This document shows, piece by piece, positions 53,282 to 60,935 of a stretch of 64,000 bases of DNA (positions are counted from its first letter, which is position 1; each line of letters starts with the position of its first letter). Both the position numbers and the translations under genes were made by a program. This stretch comes from JAJRXC01 sp047639555 (GTDB lineage: Bacteria; Actinomycetota; Acidimicrobiia; Acidimicrobiales; Aldehydirespiratoraceae): the NCBI GenBank assembly GCA_047639555.1, contig JBLIOE010000002.1:1-64000 (forward strand), given 5' to 3'. The notes below the pieces were generated by a model. The model did no database searches and was not told the origin of the DNA. It worked only from the letters and a program-made list of their open reading frames with translations.

Positions 53282-54724
53282 CTAGGTGTCGTTCTCCACC
53301 GCGTCATCCACAGTTTCGATGGTTTCGGGAAGTTCGGGCAGCGCAAATTCGGCGTAGCGATCGGCGTGGCCAATGACGTCAGCGACATAGGCACTCGAGT
53401 TGTTGTAGCCGAAGTAGGCAGAGCGCAGGTTGGAGCGATTGCCGAGATTGCCGCCCAGCGCGCACAAGTAACGGCCCGCGCTGTAAGCGGCGTCGTACAT
53501 GTTCTGCGGATCGGCAAAGCCATCACCGCTTCCGTCTCGACCGCGTCGGAGCCATGTCTCCGGGATGAACTGGAGCGGGCCGACGGCTCGGTCCCACTCA
53601 AGGTCGCCGTCGTACTTACCTCCGTCAGTGTCGACCATGGCGCGAACACCCGGGCCACCGTCAAGGGCGATGCCGATGATTGGGCGATCGACTCGCCCGT
53701 CGCTCCGTAGTGATCGGCCGCCGTAGCGACCGTGACGGCTCTCGATACGGGCGACACCCGCCAGCATCCACCAGCGGGCGTTACACGCCGGCGACGCCTC
53801 GGCCAACAGCTCTTCGGCGTTGAGATAGGCGTCGAGCGCAACAACCGTGAGGTCGGTACCGGGCAGCGAGGCCGACCATCGAGCTCGCCGAACGTCTTCG
53901 GCCGCGTTGTCGATCAGTGTTGCGAGCTCGGTCGCCGCTGATTCGGCAATCTCGATCACCGACCGCGTCGAACCGATGTCGGTGTTGAGCTCAATCCACC
54001 GGGCGACAAGTTGCGTCGCCTCGTCGTCAATCACGGCCTGATGGTCGAGTAGGGCCTGCCGAGCGAAGAGTTGGACTTCCTCAACGCGCTGACCTAACTC
54101 CACGCCACGAGCAGCCTCGGTCACGTTGCTGGGATCGTTGAGCGCGGCGAGCGGGTCCACGCCGAGGTTGACGTATTCGGCGAGTGCCTGTGCAGTGAGA
54201 ATCGATTCGACCACCTCCAGCTCGGCGGCGGTGCTGGCAATGCTGTCGATGGCGACAACATGGTCAGCGCGGATCACGACGAGCTCGGCCTCCATTTCAA
54301 CAAGTCGACGGTGGGCCCGCGTGAGGCGCCGGTCGTTCTCGGCAACTGCGAAAAGTGCATCGTCGAACGCAGCGACCGCTCGGGTCCAGGCGCTGCCTCG
54401 GAGTTCGAGCGCCGCTATGCGCGGATCCAATCGGTCGTCGGGGACCAGCACGGCAACGGATGCGATGACATCATCCGACGCGCTTGCTCGTTCGCTGGTG
54501 CCGTCACGCAACGTGATGGAAGCGGCTAGGGCCGAGAGGACCAGGCCAAGAGTAACGGCGAGACAGACGCGCACGCGAGAGCGAGAGCGGCGTCGAGATC
54601 TGAATTTATGCACGGGTGCGTCACCTCGAGGGCCCAACGGCCCTGGATCGCCCACGTGACCCAGCCGATACCATAGCGATCGGGCGAGCGATGGGGGTTC
54701 ACCATCAGGCGTTCGGCCACTCAC
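53282..54724 (-). CDS. Membrane-anchored lytic transglycosylase-like protein with coiled-coil
   Basis: A protein of up to 480 aa. After a basic stretch (KFRSRRRSRSRVRVC) comes one membrane helix, then about 200 helical residues of coiled-coil type (residues 110-280). The C-terminal SLT-like domain has the catalytic glutamate in AGVARIESRHGRYGG and the conserved VGPLQFIPETW. It would cut peptidoglycan glycan strands outside the membrane. The first 20 bp overlap the upstream glycerophosphodiesterase gene; a GTG at 54613 (VHKFRSR) is an alternative start that avoids the overlap. The stop is followed at once by the repeat and structured region. Confidence 0.82.
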   Translation of the reverse strand: MSGRTPDGEPPSLARSLWYRLGHVGDPGPLGPRGDAPVHKFRSRRRSRSRVRVCLAVTLGLVLSALAASITLRDGTSERASASDDVIASVAVLVPDDRLDPRIAALELRGSAWTRAVAAFDDALFAVAENDRRLTRAHRRLVEMEAELVVIRADHVVAIDSIASTAAELEVVESILTAQALAEYVNLGVDPLAALNDPSNVTEAARGVELGQRVEEVQLFARQALLDHQAVIDDEATQLVARWIELNTDIGSTRSVIEIAESAATELATLIDNAAEDVRRARWSASLPGTDLTVVALDAYLNAEELLAEASPACNARWWMLAGVARIESRHGRYGGRSLRSDGRVDRPIIGIALDGGPGVRAMVDTDGGKYDGDLEWDRAVGPLQFIPETWLRRGRDGSGDGFADPQNMYDAAYSAGRYLCALGGNLGNRSNLRSAYFGYNNSSAYVADVIGHADRYAEFALPELPETIETVDDAVENDT

Positions 54725-55502
54725 CGCGTTCGATGAGTACGTTGCGAAGAACCTCCGGCTGGTCGGTCATGATGCCGTCGACGCCGAGGGCGAGAAGACG
54801 GTGCATCTCGGCTGCCTCGTCAATCGTCCATACGTGGATGTGGATCTCGCGGCCGTGGAGGTAGTCGACGAAACGCGGAGTGACGATCTCAAGTCGCTTC
54901 GCTCGCACGGGCACTTGTACTGCGTGGATCCACTTTGCTCGCACCGGGGTGCCCTTCGCTTCTGCGAGCAGCGCCAGAGTTCGGCGGGGGCCGGCGCTGA
55001 TCGCCAGGTCGGGGCCCACCCGTTGCTGCACCGCGGCAGTGCGCTTATCAGAGAACGAACCGACCATCACCCGATCAACGGACTTCGTGGCCAGAATTGT
55101 GTCGGCCAGCGGCACGATGGCGGATGCGTGTTTCGGATCGATATTGATGCGCGCCCCGGGGAACGCCTCGAAGAGTTCGTCCAGACGCAGAATCGGCTCG
55201 GTGCCACCGACCCGGGCACGGCGGACTTCTGACCATGGCAACTCGGCGATCACGCCACTTCGGTCGGTGACCCGATCGAGCTTGTCGTCATGAAACGCGA
55301 TCGCGACGCCATCGGACGTGACGTGGACATCGGTTTCGATATGGGTGAACCCGAGGTCAAGCGCGTGGCGAAACGCTCGCTCGGTGTTCTCTGGATGGAC
55401 GCTCGCGCCGCCGCGGTGAGCAAACGCGATCGGCCCTCCGACGTCAAGATACGGATGGATCCGAGGCACGAGCACACCGTACTTGGCTACGGTCGCGCCC
55501 AT
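54705..55502 (-). CDS. Glycerophosphodiester phosphodiesterase
   Basis: About 265 aa, TIM-barrel GDPD family. IAFAHRGGASVHPENTERAF holds the catalytic His-Arg and metal-binding Glu, and TDVHVTSDGVAIAFHDD holds the second histidine. VWTIDEAAEMHRLLALGVDG and MTDQPEVL complete the family pattern. It frees glycerol-3-phosphate from deacylated phospholipids. ATG 55502 would overlap the divergent start of the next gene; GTG at 55475 or 55469 (VPRIHPYLDV) is equally plausible and leaves about 25-30 bp between the genes. Confidence 0.88.
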   Translation of the reverse strand: MGATVAKYGVLVPRIHPYLDVGGPIAFAHRGGASVHPENTERAFRHALDLGFTHIETDVHVTSDGVAIAFHDDKLDRVTDRSGVIAELPWSEVRRARVGGTEPILRLDELFEAFPGARINIDPKHASAIVPLADTILATKSVDRVMVGSFSDKRTAAVQQRVGPDLAISAGPRRTLALLAEAKGTPVRAKWIHAVQVPVRAKRLEIVTPRFVDYLHGREIHIHVWTIDEAAEMHRLLALGVDGIMTDQPEVLRNVLIERGEWPNA

Positions 55503-56283
55503 GACCGCCGCTGACCGTGTGACCGACCTGCTGTCGGCCGAGGGCGACATCCCTCTGGCGGAGACCCTTCTCCTCCTGGCGGAATCACGGCCCGGCGCCG
55601 GTCCGTGCGTGGATCCCGGGCTGGCGGCCCTCGATCGTTTTGCCGACGGATGCGCCGACGCTTCTGTCGACTCGTTGGTGCGTCACTTGTTCGTCGATGA
55701 GGGGTTCAGCGGCGACCGCACCGACTACCACGACCCGCGCAACAGCTATCTCGACGAAGTATTGACTCGCCGCGTCGGGATGCCGATCACTCTGTCGGTC
55801 GTTCTCGTTGAAACCGCCCGTCGGCTCGGCATCGAGCTCTACGGGGTTGGCATGCCCGGCCACTTCTTGGTGCGCGAAAGCGACGACGTTGACGGCTTCA
55901 TCGATCCCTTCCATGAGGGTGTTCGGATCAGCGCGGAGGCCTGCCAGGCCCGCTTTCGCACGTTGCACGGGGCAGACGCCCGTTTCGATCCGAGCTTTCT
56001 CGCTCCGGTGCCGAGCCGGTCGATCGTGCAACGCGTACTGAACAACCTCACGGTCACGTTCCGGAGCCGCACCCCGCGAGACCTCGACTGGTTGCTCGAT
56101 ATTCGGATCCGAATTCCCGCCGGACCGCCCGACTTGCGAGCCCTCTCGGAGCTGTGCGAACTCCGCGGCCGTTTCGACGATGCCGCGGACCTACTCGACC
56201 GCATAGAGGGCTCTTGGCCCGACTCACCAACTGCCGATCGAGCGAGGGACAAAGCGCTCCGCTTGCGAGCGCGCTTGAACTAG
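55501..56283 (+). CDS. SirB1/transglutaminase-like family protein
   Basis: A 260-aa protein of the SirB1 N-terminal (DUF of transglutaminase-like fold) group. DYHDPRNSYLDEVLTRRVG, GMPITLSVVLVETARRLG and GVGMPGHFLVRES are the family core. The usual TPR-type C-terminus is represented by LSELCELRGRFDDAADLLDRI (quoted in part). Catalytic cysteine of real transglutaminases is not evident. The biochemical role is unknown. Start ATG 55501 lies against the start of the divergent GDPD gene. Confidence 0.82.
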   Translation: MTAADRVTDLLSAEGDIPLAETLLLLAESRPGAGPCVDPGLAALDRFADGCADASVDSLVRHLFVDEGFSGDRTDYHDPRNSYLDEVLTRRVGMPITLSVVLVETARRLGIELYGVGMPGHFLVRESDDVDGFIDPFHEGVRISAEACQARFRTLHGADARFDPSFLAPVPSRSIVQRVLNNLTVTFRSRTPRDLDWLLDIRIRIPAGPPDLRALSELCELRGRFDDAADLLDRIEGSWPDSPTADRARDKALRLRARLN

Positions 56284-56331
56284 TTGCAAACCTGGTCCAG
56301 GTGGGTGGCGGCAGCTCACTAGAATCCGGGA

Positions 56332-57762
56332 ATGCAACGCCGCACGAAGATCGTCGCCACCATTGGTCCCGCCTCATCGGATGAGTCAACGCTGCGGGAG
56401 ATGATCCGGGCGGGGATGGATGTGGCCCGGATTGGTTTGGCCCACGGCACGATCGACGACGGGTTGGAGCGGCTCCATCGCATCCGGAAGGTGGCGGCCG
56501 ACGAAGGGCGCCGGGTCGGCATTCTTGTCGACCTTCCGGGCCCAAAGGTTCGCGCTGCGAGTTTCGGCGAGGACGGGGTCGATATGCCCACGGGGCATTC
56601 GGTCGAGGTCCGGACCGGCACCGACGCGTCCACCTCTGCCGTTATCGAGGTCGACTACGAGGGCCTGCTGCGTGATGTACATGTGGGCGACCGCCTGACT
56701 GTGGGCGATGGCGGTGCGGTGCTCGAAATCTCCGACAAGTCGGCCGACAAGATGCTCGCCACAGTGGTCCATGGCAGCCTCTTACGCGGGCGTCCGGGTA
56801 TCCATGTCCCGTCTGACCGTCTCCAAATGGCGACACCGACCGATGCCGACTTTGTGGCCCTCGATGCTTTCGTCGACGCGAATGTCGACATGGTCGCGAT
56901 CAGTTTCGTTCGGTCCGCTCACGACATTCGCCGTGTCGGCACGGAGCCCCATCCCCGCGGCCCGCTCATCGTCGCCAAGATCGAGACCCGCGCCGCTGTC
57001 GACAATCTCGCCGGGATCATCGAGGCGTCCGATGCCGTCATGGTCGCCCGCGGCGATCTCGGCAACGAGTGCAGCCTTGAGGATCTGCCCCACCTCCAGA
57101 AGCGGATTATTCGAGAGTGCATCGCCGGCGGGCGTCCGGTGATCACCGCGACGCAGATGCTCGAGTCGATGGTGACGAGCCCGGCGCCCACCCGAGCGGA
57201 GGCCTCCGATGTTGCCAACGCGGTGTTCGACGGCTCGTCGGCTGTGATGTTGTCGGGAGAAACCGCGATTGGTATAGATCCGGTCAACGTCATCCGCACG
57301 ATGAGCCGTATCGCCCGTCGTGCTGATGAGGAAATGGACCACGAGGGTTGGGCCAAGAACCTCGCGGAAATCCGCATGACGGATGAGACCGCGGGAGCTG
57401 CGTCGGTCACTGATGCGATGACCATGGCCACGTGGCGGGCAACACAAGAGCTCGGAATCGAGCACGTGTTGTGCATTTCTGGCTCTGGCTTCACGGTCCG
57501 ATCAATCGCCCGCTTCCGACCCGAAGCCGAGATTCTCGGGTTCTCGGTCAACGAGGCGACCGTGCAGCAGCTCACGCTCAGTTGGGGCACGACGCCGATG
57601 CTTATCGAACCGCGCGACAGCAACGAAGACATGGTGGCCGAAGCGATCCGCCACGCGAAGGCGGAGGGGCATATCCGCTCAGGCGATTCTGTGGCCGTGT
57701 TGGCCGGTTCCGATAGCCGGAGCCGTTCCACCAACGTTCTGCGGATCGAGCGCGTTCCCTAG
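56332..57762 (+). CDS. pyk: Pyruvate kinase
   Basis: A 476-aa glycolytic enzyme making ATP and pyruvate from phosphoenolpyruvate. TKIVATIGPAS at the start, IVAKIETRAAV (catalytic Lys and metal-binding Glu), VARGDLGNE and VFDGSSAVMLSGETAIG are intact. Where potassium-dependent enzymes have DTKGPEIR, this one has DLPGPKVR; the Lys there marks the potassium-independent type. Less usual is VARIGLAHG in place of the common RLNFSHG loop. A C-terminal allosteric domain (about 345-476) is present. A hairpin follows the stop. Confidence 0.95.
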   Translation: MQRRTKIVATIGPASSDESTLREMIRAGMDVARIGLAHGTIDDGLERLHRIRKVAADEGRRVGILVDLPGPKVRAASFGEDGVDMPTGHSVEVRTGTDASTSAVIEVDYEGLLRDVHVGDRLTVGDGGAVLEISDKSADKMLATVVHGSLLRGRPGIHVPSDRLQMATPTDADFVALDAFVDANVDMVAISFVRSAHDIRRVGTEPHPRGPLIVAKIETRAAVDNLAGIIEASDAVMVARGDLGNECSLEDLPHLQKRIIRECIAGGRPVITATQMLESMVTSPAPTRAEASDVANAVFDGSSAVMLSGETAIGIDPVNVIRTMSRIARRADEEMDHEGWAKNLAEIRMTDETAGAASVTDAMTMATWRATQELGIEHVLCISGSGFTVRSIARFRPEAEILGFSVNEATVQQLTLSWGTTPMLIEPRDSNEDMVAEAIRHAKAEGHIRSGDSVAVLAGSDSRSRSTNVLRIERVP

Positions 57763-57769
57763 ACCCGGG

Positions 57770-57786
57770 CCGAGCGCATCGCTCGG
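57770..57786. terminator. Compact bidirectional hairpin after pyk
   Basis: CCGAGCG (57770-57776) pairs perfectly with CGCTCGG (57780-57786) around a 3-nt loop. It fills the 24-bp gap between pyk and the convergent membrane-protein gene and could terminate both. No long T-run follows. Confidence 0.6.
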
Positions 57787-58119
57787 TTAGATCTCCACTT
57801 CGAGCAAGTTTCGACAGCCGACATCGCCGTCGGCCAGTCGGATACGCATGTCCTCAGGCAGTTGGTCCCAGGGCACGTCGACCGTTTGGCCGTAGAGGCT
57901 GCACTCGCAGGTGCGGGCACAATTGTCGAGATCGGTGCGCTGAACCCAGAGCGAGAGGCCGAGACCGGCCAGGAGTGTGAAGAGTGCCACTTTCAGCACC
58001 ACCTTCTGCACGAAACGAACCACCACGAACATGAGGTAGAGAATCAGGGCTATGACGACGAACAGGAGCCATTTGAGGAGCTCTGGGTCGAGCCATTCGG
58101 GAAGGGCGGCAAGCAACAC
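57787..58119 (-). CDS. Hypothetical two-helix membrane protein with cysteine-rich tail
   Basis: A 110-aa protein. Two adjacent hydrophobic segments cover about residues 14-58 (LLKWLLFVVIALILYLMFVV and VALFTLLAGLGLSLWV, quoted separately). The C-terminal part holds CARTCECSLYG and a later VGCRNLL, four cysteines that suggest disulphides if outside or a metal site if inside. I do not recognise the family. Divergent from the DUF3151 gene by 59 bp. Confidence 0.6.
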   Translation of the reverse strand: MLLAALPEWLDPELLKWLLFVVIALILYLMFVVVRFVQKVVLKVALFTLLAGLGLSLWVQRTDLDNCARTCECSLYGQTVDVPWDQLPEDMRIRLADGDVGCRNLLEVEI

Positions 58120-58178
58120 CGTCCCAACCTTAGGCCGAGGGACTTGGGCGTCTGGGTCGCCTCGCTAGGATCCCCGTT

Positions 58179-58604
58179 ATGACGGATGTCAATCTCTATC
58201 GCGAAGGTCCACCCGACACGGTTCTGCCACCTGAGCCGGCCGACGCACTTGCTGCGCTCGATGCCGCACTTGCGTCAGATACTCCGATCTCGGCCATCGG
58301 CAAAGTCTGCGAGGAATGGCCGATGTTTCTTGCGGCGTGGGCTTCGCTCGGTGACGCAGTCGACGAGCCGGCCCTTGCCTACGCGGCGTACCGCACCGGC
58401 TACCACCGAGGTCTTGATCGTCTGCGAGCCAATGGCTGGCGGGGGAGTGGCTTCGTTCGCTGGCGCAACGAGACCAATCGCGGATTCCTGCGGGCACTCG
58501 ACGGACTCCGTCGGATGGCCGCCCATATCGGCGAAACCGACGAAGACGAGCGATGCGCGCTCTTTCTGCGTCAGTGCGATCCCGAGTGGCCGCCAGCCGA
58601 GTGA
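58179..58604 (+). CDS. DUF3151 protein
   Basis: A 141-aa cytosolic protein of the actinobacterial DUF3151 family: WPMFLAAWASLGDAV, AYRTGYHRGLDRLRANGWRG and NRGFLRALDGLRRMAAHIGE are its core. Function is unknown. First gene of a run of same-strand genes: its stop overlaps the mobA start (GTGA at 58601-58604). Confidence 0.88.
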   Translation: MTDVNLYREGPPDTVLPPEPADALAALDAALASDTPISAIGKVCEEWPMFLAAWASLGDAVDEPALAYAAYRTGYHRGLDRLRANGWRGSGFVRWRNETNRGFLRALDGLRRMAAHIGETDEDERCALFLRQCDPEWPPAE

Positions 58605-59170
58605 GTCACCTCCCCGCGCTCGGTGGCGCCGTCCTGGCGGGCGGGGCCTCGCGGCGTATGGGAACCGACAAGGCGCTCGTCGAGGTTGATGGCGACGCGC
58701 TCGTTCTCAAAGCCACCTCGGCCCTTGACGCGGCCGGGGCCGATCCCGTCGTCGTGATCGGCGGCAATCGGGCCGCGCTCGAGGCGCTCGGGCTGCGCTT
58801 TGTCGACGACGCTTGGCCCGGCGAAGGCCCGCTCGGAGGCATCATCACCGCGCTCGAACACATTGAACGTGACCTCGTGGCGGTGTTGGCGTGCGATCTC
58901 ACCGACGCTTCGGCCATTGCCGTCCACTCGGTCGCCGGTGCGCTGGGCGACGCGGATGTGGCCGTGCCGGTAGTCGAGGGCCGCAGCCAGTGGCTCCACG
59001 CCGTCTGGCGCCGCTCCGCCCTTCCCACGCTCCGACAGGCGTTTGTCGACGGAGCGCGCGCTCCGAGACATGCGGTTGACACGCTCCGTGTTGCCCAGCT
59101 TCTCGACGGCGATCCGTGCTGGTTCCACGATGCGGATCGGCCTGAGGATCTGCCTTCCTCGCCCCGGTGA
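58601..59170 (+). CDS. mobA: Molybdenum cofactor guanylyltransferase-like protein
   Basis: A 189-aa nucleotidyltransferase from GTG 58601. The N-terminal GTP-binding loop LAGGASRRMGTDKALVEV is diagnostic; GEGPLGGIITALEH and LACDLTDASAIAV with the metal aspartate follow. MobA attaches GMP to molybdopterin. The catalytic PFL-type motif is LACDLT here, a slight departure. No other molybdenum-cofactor gene is nearby. Overlaps the DUF3151 stop by 4 bp. Confidence 0.87.
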   Translation: MSHLPALGGAVLAGGASRRMGTDKALVEVDGDALVLKATSALDAAGADPVVVIGGNRAALEALGLRFVDDAWPGEGPLGGIITALEHIERDLVAVLACDLTDASAIAVHSVAGALGDADVAVPVVEGRSQWLHAVWRRSALPTLRQAFVDGARAPRHAVDTLRVAQLLDGDPCWFHDADRPEDLPSSPR

Positions 59171-59205
59171 GTCATCTGCCCGGCCGGTCTGGCTACCATC
59201 GCCAG

Positions 59206-59526
59206 ATGGAGATTCCGGAGATCGAAGTCGATGAGCTCGAGCGCCACATGGCCGGGGGCGCACCCGTCTTCGATGTTCGTGAGACCGACGAGTGGGAAAC
59301 CGCACACATTGATGGGGCGAAACTGGTGCCACTGGCCACCGTGCCCGAGTCGATCGGCGACTTTCCGTCCGACCGCACGGTCTACGTGATCTGTGCCAAG
59401 GGTGGTCGAAGTGCCAGGGCCGTGGAGTTCCTCCGAGCCGAGGGAGTCGACGCAGTCAACGTTGCGGGCGGCATGGGCGCCTGGCACCAGGCAGGCAAAC
59501 CCTCCTCTTCCGGTGCTGGCAGCTGA
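59206..59526 (+). CDS. Single-domain rhodanese-like protein
   Basis: A 106-aa protein from ATG 59206. VFDVRETDEWETAHIDGA starts the domain, and the active-site loop is CAKGGRS with the persulfide cysteine present. It may carry sulfur, as in molybdenum-cofactor or tRNA thiolation. The adjacency to mobA is suggestive. An in-frame GTG at 59167 overlapping the mobA stop (GTGA) is an alternative start. Confidence 0.87.
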   Translation: MEIPEIEVDELERHMAGGAPVFDVRETDEWETAHIDGAKLVPLATVPESIGDFPSDRTVYVICAKGGRSARAVEFLRAEGVDAVNVAGGMGAWHQAGKPSSSGAGS

Positions 59527-59532
59527 GCGCGA

Positions 59533-60693
59533 GTGCCGAACTATCGAATTGTTGACACCGATGAAGGCCTGGCCGAGGTCGTCGAAGCCCTTCTCGAGCA
59601 GCCCCGTTACGCGCTCGACACGGAGTTCCATCGAGAACGCACCTACTGGCCCAAGGTTGCGCTCGTGCAGATCGCGTGGCCGGGCGATCTCGTCTTGCTC
59701 GACCCGCTCGCGATAGATTTGGCGCCGCTTCGCCCGGTAATGGACTCCGATGCCATCGCCGTTCTCCACGCGGCGTCGCAGGACCTCGAAGTGCTCGAAC
59801 TCGCCACGGGGGCAGTGCCAAAGCACCTGTTCGATACACAGATCGCCGCTGGATTCCTCGGACTCTCCACGCCGTCGCTCGCCTCCCTTCATGAGCGCGA
59901 ACTCGGCCTGCAGCTTCCGAAGTCCAGCAGGCTCACCGATTGGCTTGAGCGGCCGCTGGGGCAGGCACAACTCGACTACGCCGCATCTGATGTCGACAAT
60001 CTGTTGGAGCTCCACGACCGCCTCATAGCCCAGCTCGCCGAGCGTGACCGGGTTGAATGGGCCGAGGCCGAGTGCGAGATCATGCGTACCCGCTGGCGCG
60101 GACCACGAGACCCCGATGAGGCCTGGCGCAAGATCAAGGAAGCCCGCCACCTGACGGGCAAGGCGCTCACCATTGCGCGCGCGGTCGCAGGTTGGCGCGA
60201 GCGACGGGCCGCAGAGGTTGATCAACCCGTTCGATTCGTGCTGTCCGATATCGGCGTTGTTGGTGTCTCTCAGGCCGCACCGAGCGACGTCGAACAGCTC
60301 GCCAAGATCCGCGGGATCGACAAGGGCGTCGCCCGAGGTGCCTTGGGCCAACCCATTCTCGATGCGGTCGCCACCGGTATCGCCTCGGACTGGCGCCCGC
60401 CGAAGGCGCCCCGACGGTCAAACGACTCCCGCGACATCCGTCCCGCAGTCGCCCTTGTGGCCGCTTGGGTCAACCAACTTGCTCGTGATCGAGAGCTCGA
60501 CCCGTCCCTCCTTGCCACCCGTGCCGATGTCGAAGCACTCGTTCGCGGCGATGAAGACGCACGACTCGCCACCGGTTGGCGGGCCGAGTTGGCCGGCGGC
60601 CCGATTCGCCGCCTCGTTGCCGGTGATGCAGCGTTGGCGTTCGAAGACGGGGCCGTTGTCCTCGAGGAACGATCCGGACGGCCTGTCGGATGA
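59533..60693 (+). CDS. rnd: Ribonuclease D
   Basis: A 386-aa 3'-5' exoribonuclease of the DEDDy group. ALDTEFHRERTYWPK (Asp and Glu), HAASQDLEVLEL (Asp) and YAASDVDNLLELHD (Tyr and Asp) give the four metal ligands and the tyrosine. An HRDC domain spans about residues 210-290. It trims tRNA and other stable RNAs. Start GTG 59533, 6 bp after the rhodanese stop, so it closes the DUF3151-mobA-rhodanese operon. Confidence 0.9.
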   Translation: MPNYRIVDTDEGLAEVVEALLEQPRYALDTEFHRERTYWPKVALVQIAWPGDLVLLDPLAIDLAPLRPVMDSDAIAVLHAASQDLEVLELATGAVPKHLFDTQIAAGFLGLSTPSLASLHERELGLQLPKSSRLTDWLERPLGQAQLDYAASDVDNLLELHDRLIAQLAERDRVEWAEAECEIMRTRWRGPRDPDEAWRKIKEARHLTGKALTIARAVAGWRERRAAEVDQPVRFVLSDIGVVGVSQAAPSDVEQLAKIRGIDKGVARGALGQPILDAVATGIASDWRPPKAPRRSNDSRDIRPAVALVAAWVNQLARDRELDPSLLATRADVEALVRGDEDARLATGWRAELAGGPIRRLVAGDAALAFEDGAVVLEERSGRPVG

Positions 60694-60695
60694 CG

Positions 60696-60725
60696 TTGGG
60701 CTGCGGCCCTAAGCGGCGCTACAAT
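60696..60725 (+). promoter_or_regulatory. Possible sigma-70-type promoter for the 57-aa gene
   Basis: TTGGGC (60696-60701) and TACAAT (60720-60725) are separated by 18 bp. They stand about 36 bp upstream of the GTG of the small gene. The -10 box is close to consensus; the -35 box is weak. Confidence 0.4.
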
Positions 60726-60761
60726 TCAGCGTCTTGACGTAGTCGAACGGGAGCTCATCAG

Positions 60762-60935
60762 GTGAAGAAGGGGCGACACCGGCGCTACGAGGAAGCCCGA
60801 GAGCTGAAACGCTCTCGTGAAGGCGACTTCGATGCACTTCTCAACGAATACAAAGAAGCAGGCGAAGAAGAACTCAAGCCTGAACACCAGGCTTGGGCTG
60901 ACGAATTCGACGACGCAGAGGCCGAAGAAGGCTAA
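60762..60935 (+). CDS. 57-aa highly charged small protein
   Basis: A short gene from GTG 60762 to TAA 60933-60935. GGGAG lies about 11 bp upstream (a typical ribosome site), and a promoter-like TACAAT precedes. The product begins MKKGRHRRYEEARELKRS and ends in an acidic run (DEFDDAEAEEG), so it has a basic head and acidic tail, mostly helical. There is no membrane segment. I do not know the family. It ends exactly where the convergent ClC gene ends (60936), which leaves no space for random sequence and supports a real gene. Confidence 0.65.
   Translation: MKKGRHRRYEEARELKRSREGDFDALLNEYKEAGEEELKPEHQAWADEFDDAEAEEG

Noticed and set aside
58606..60351. A 581-codon open frame on the minus strand
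   Set aside because: It lies antisense to mobA, rhodanese and rnd, all with clear catalytic motifs. Its product is low-complexity, Arg/Gly-rich and has no family features.
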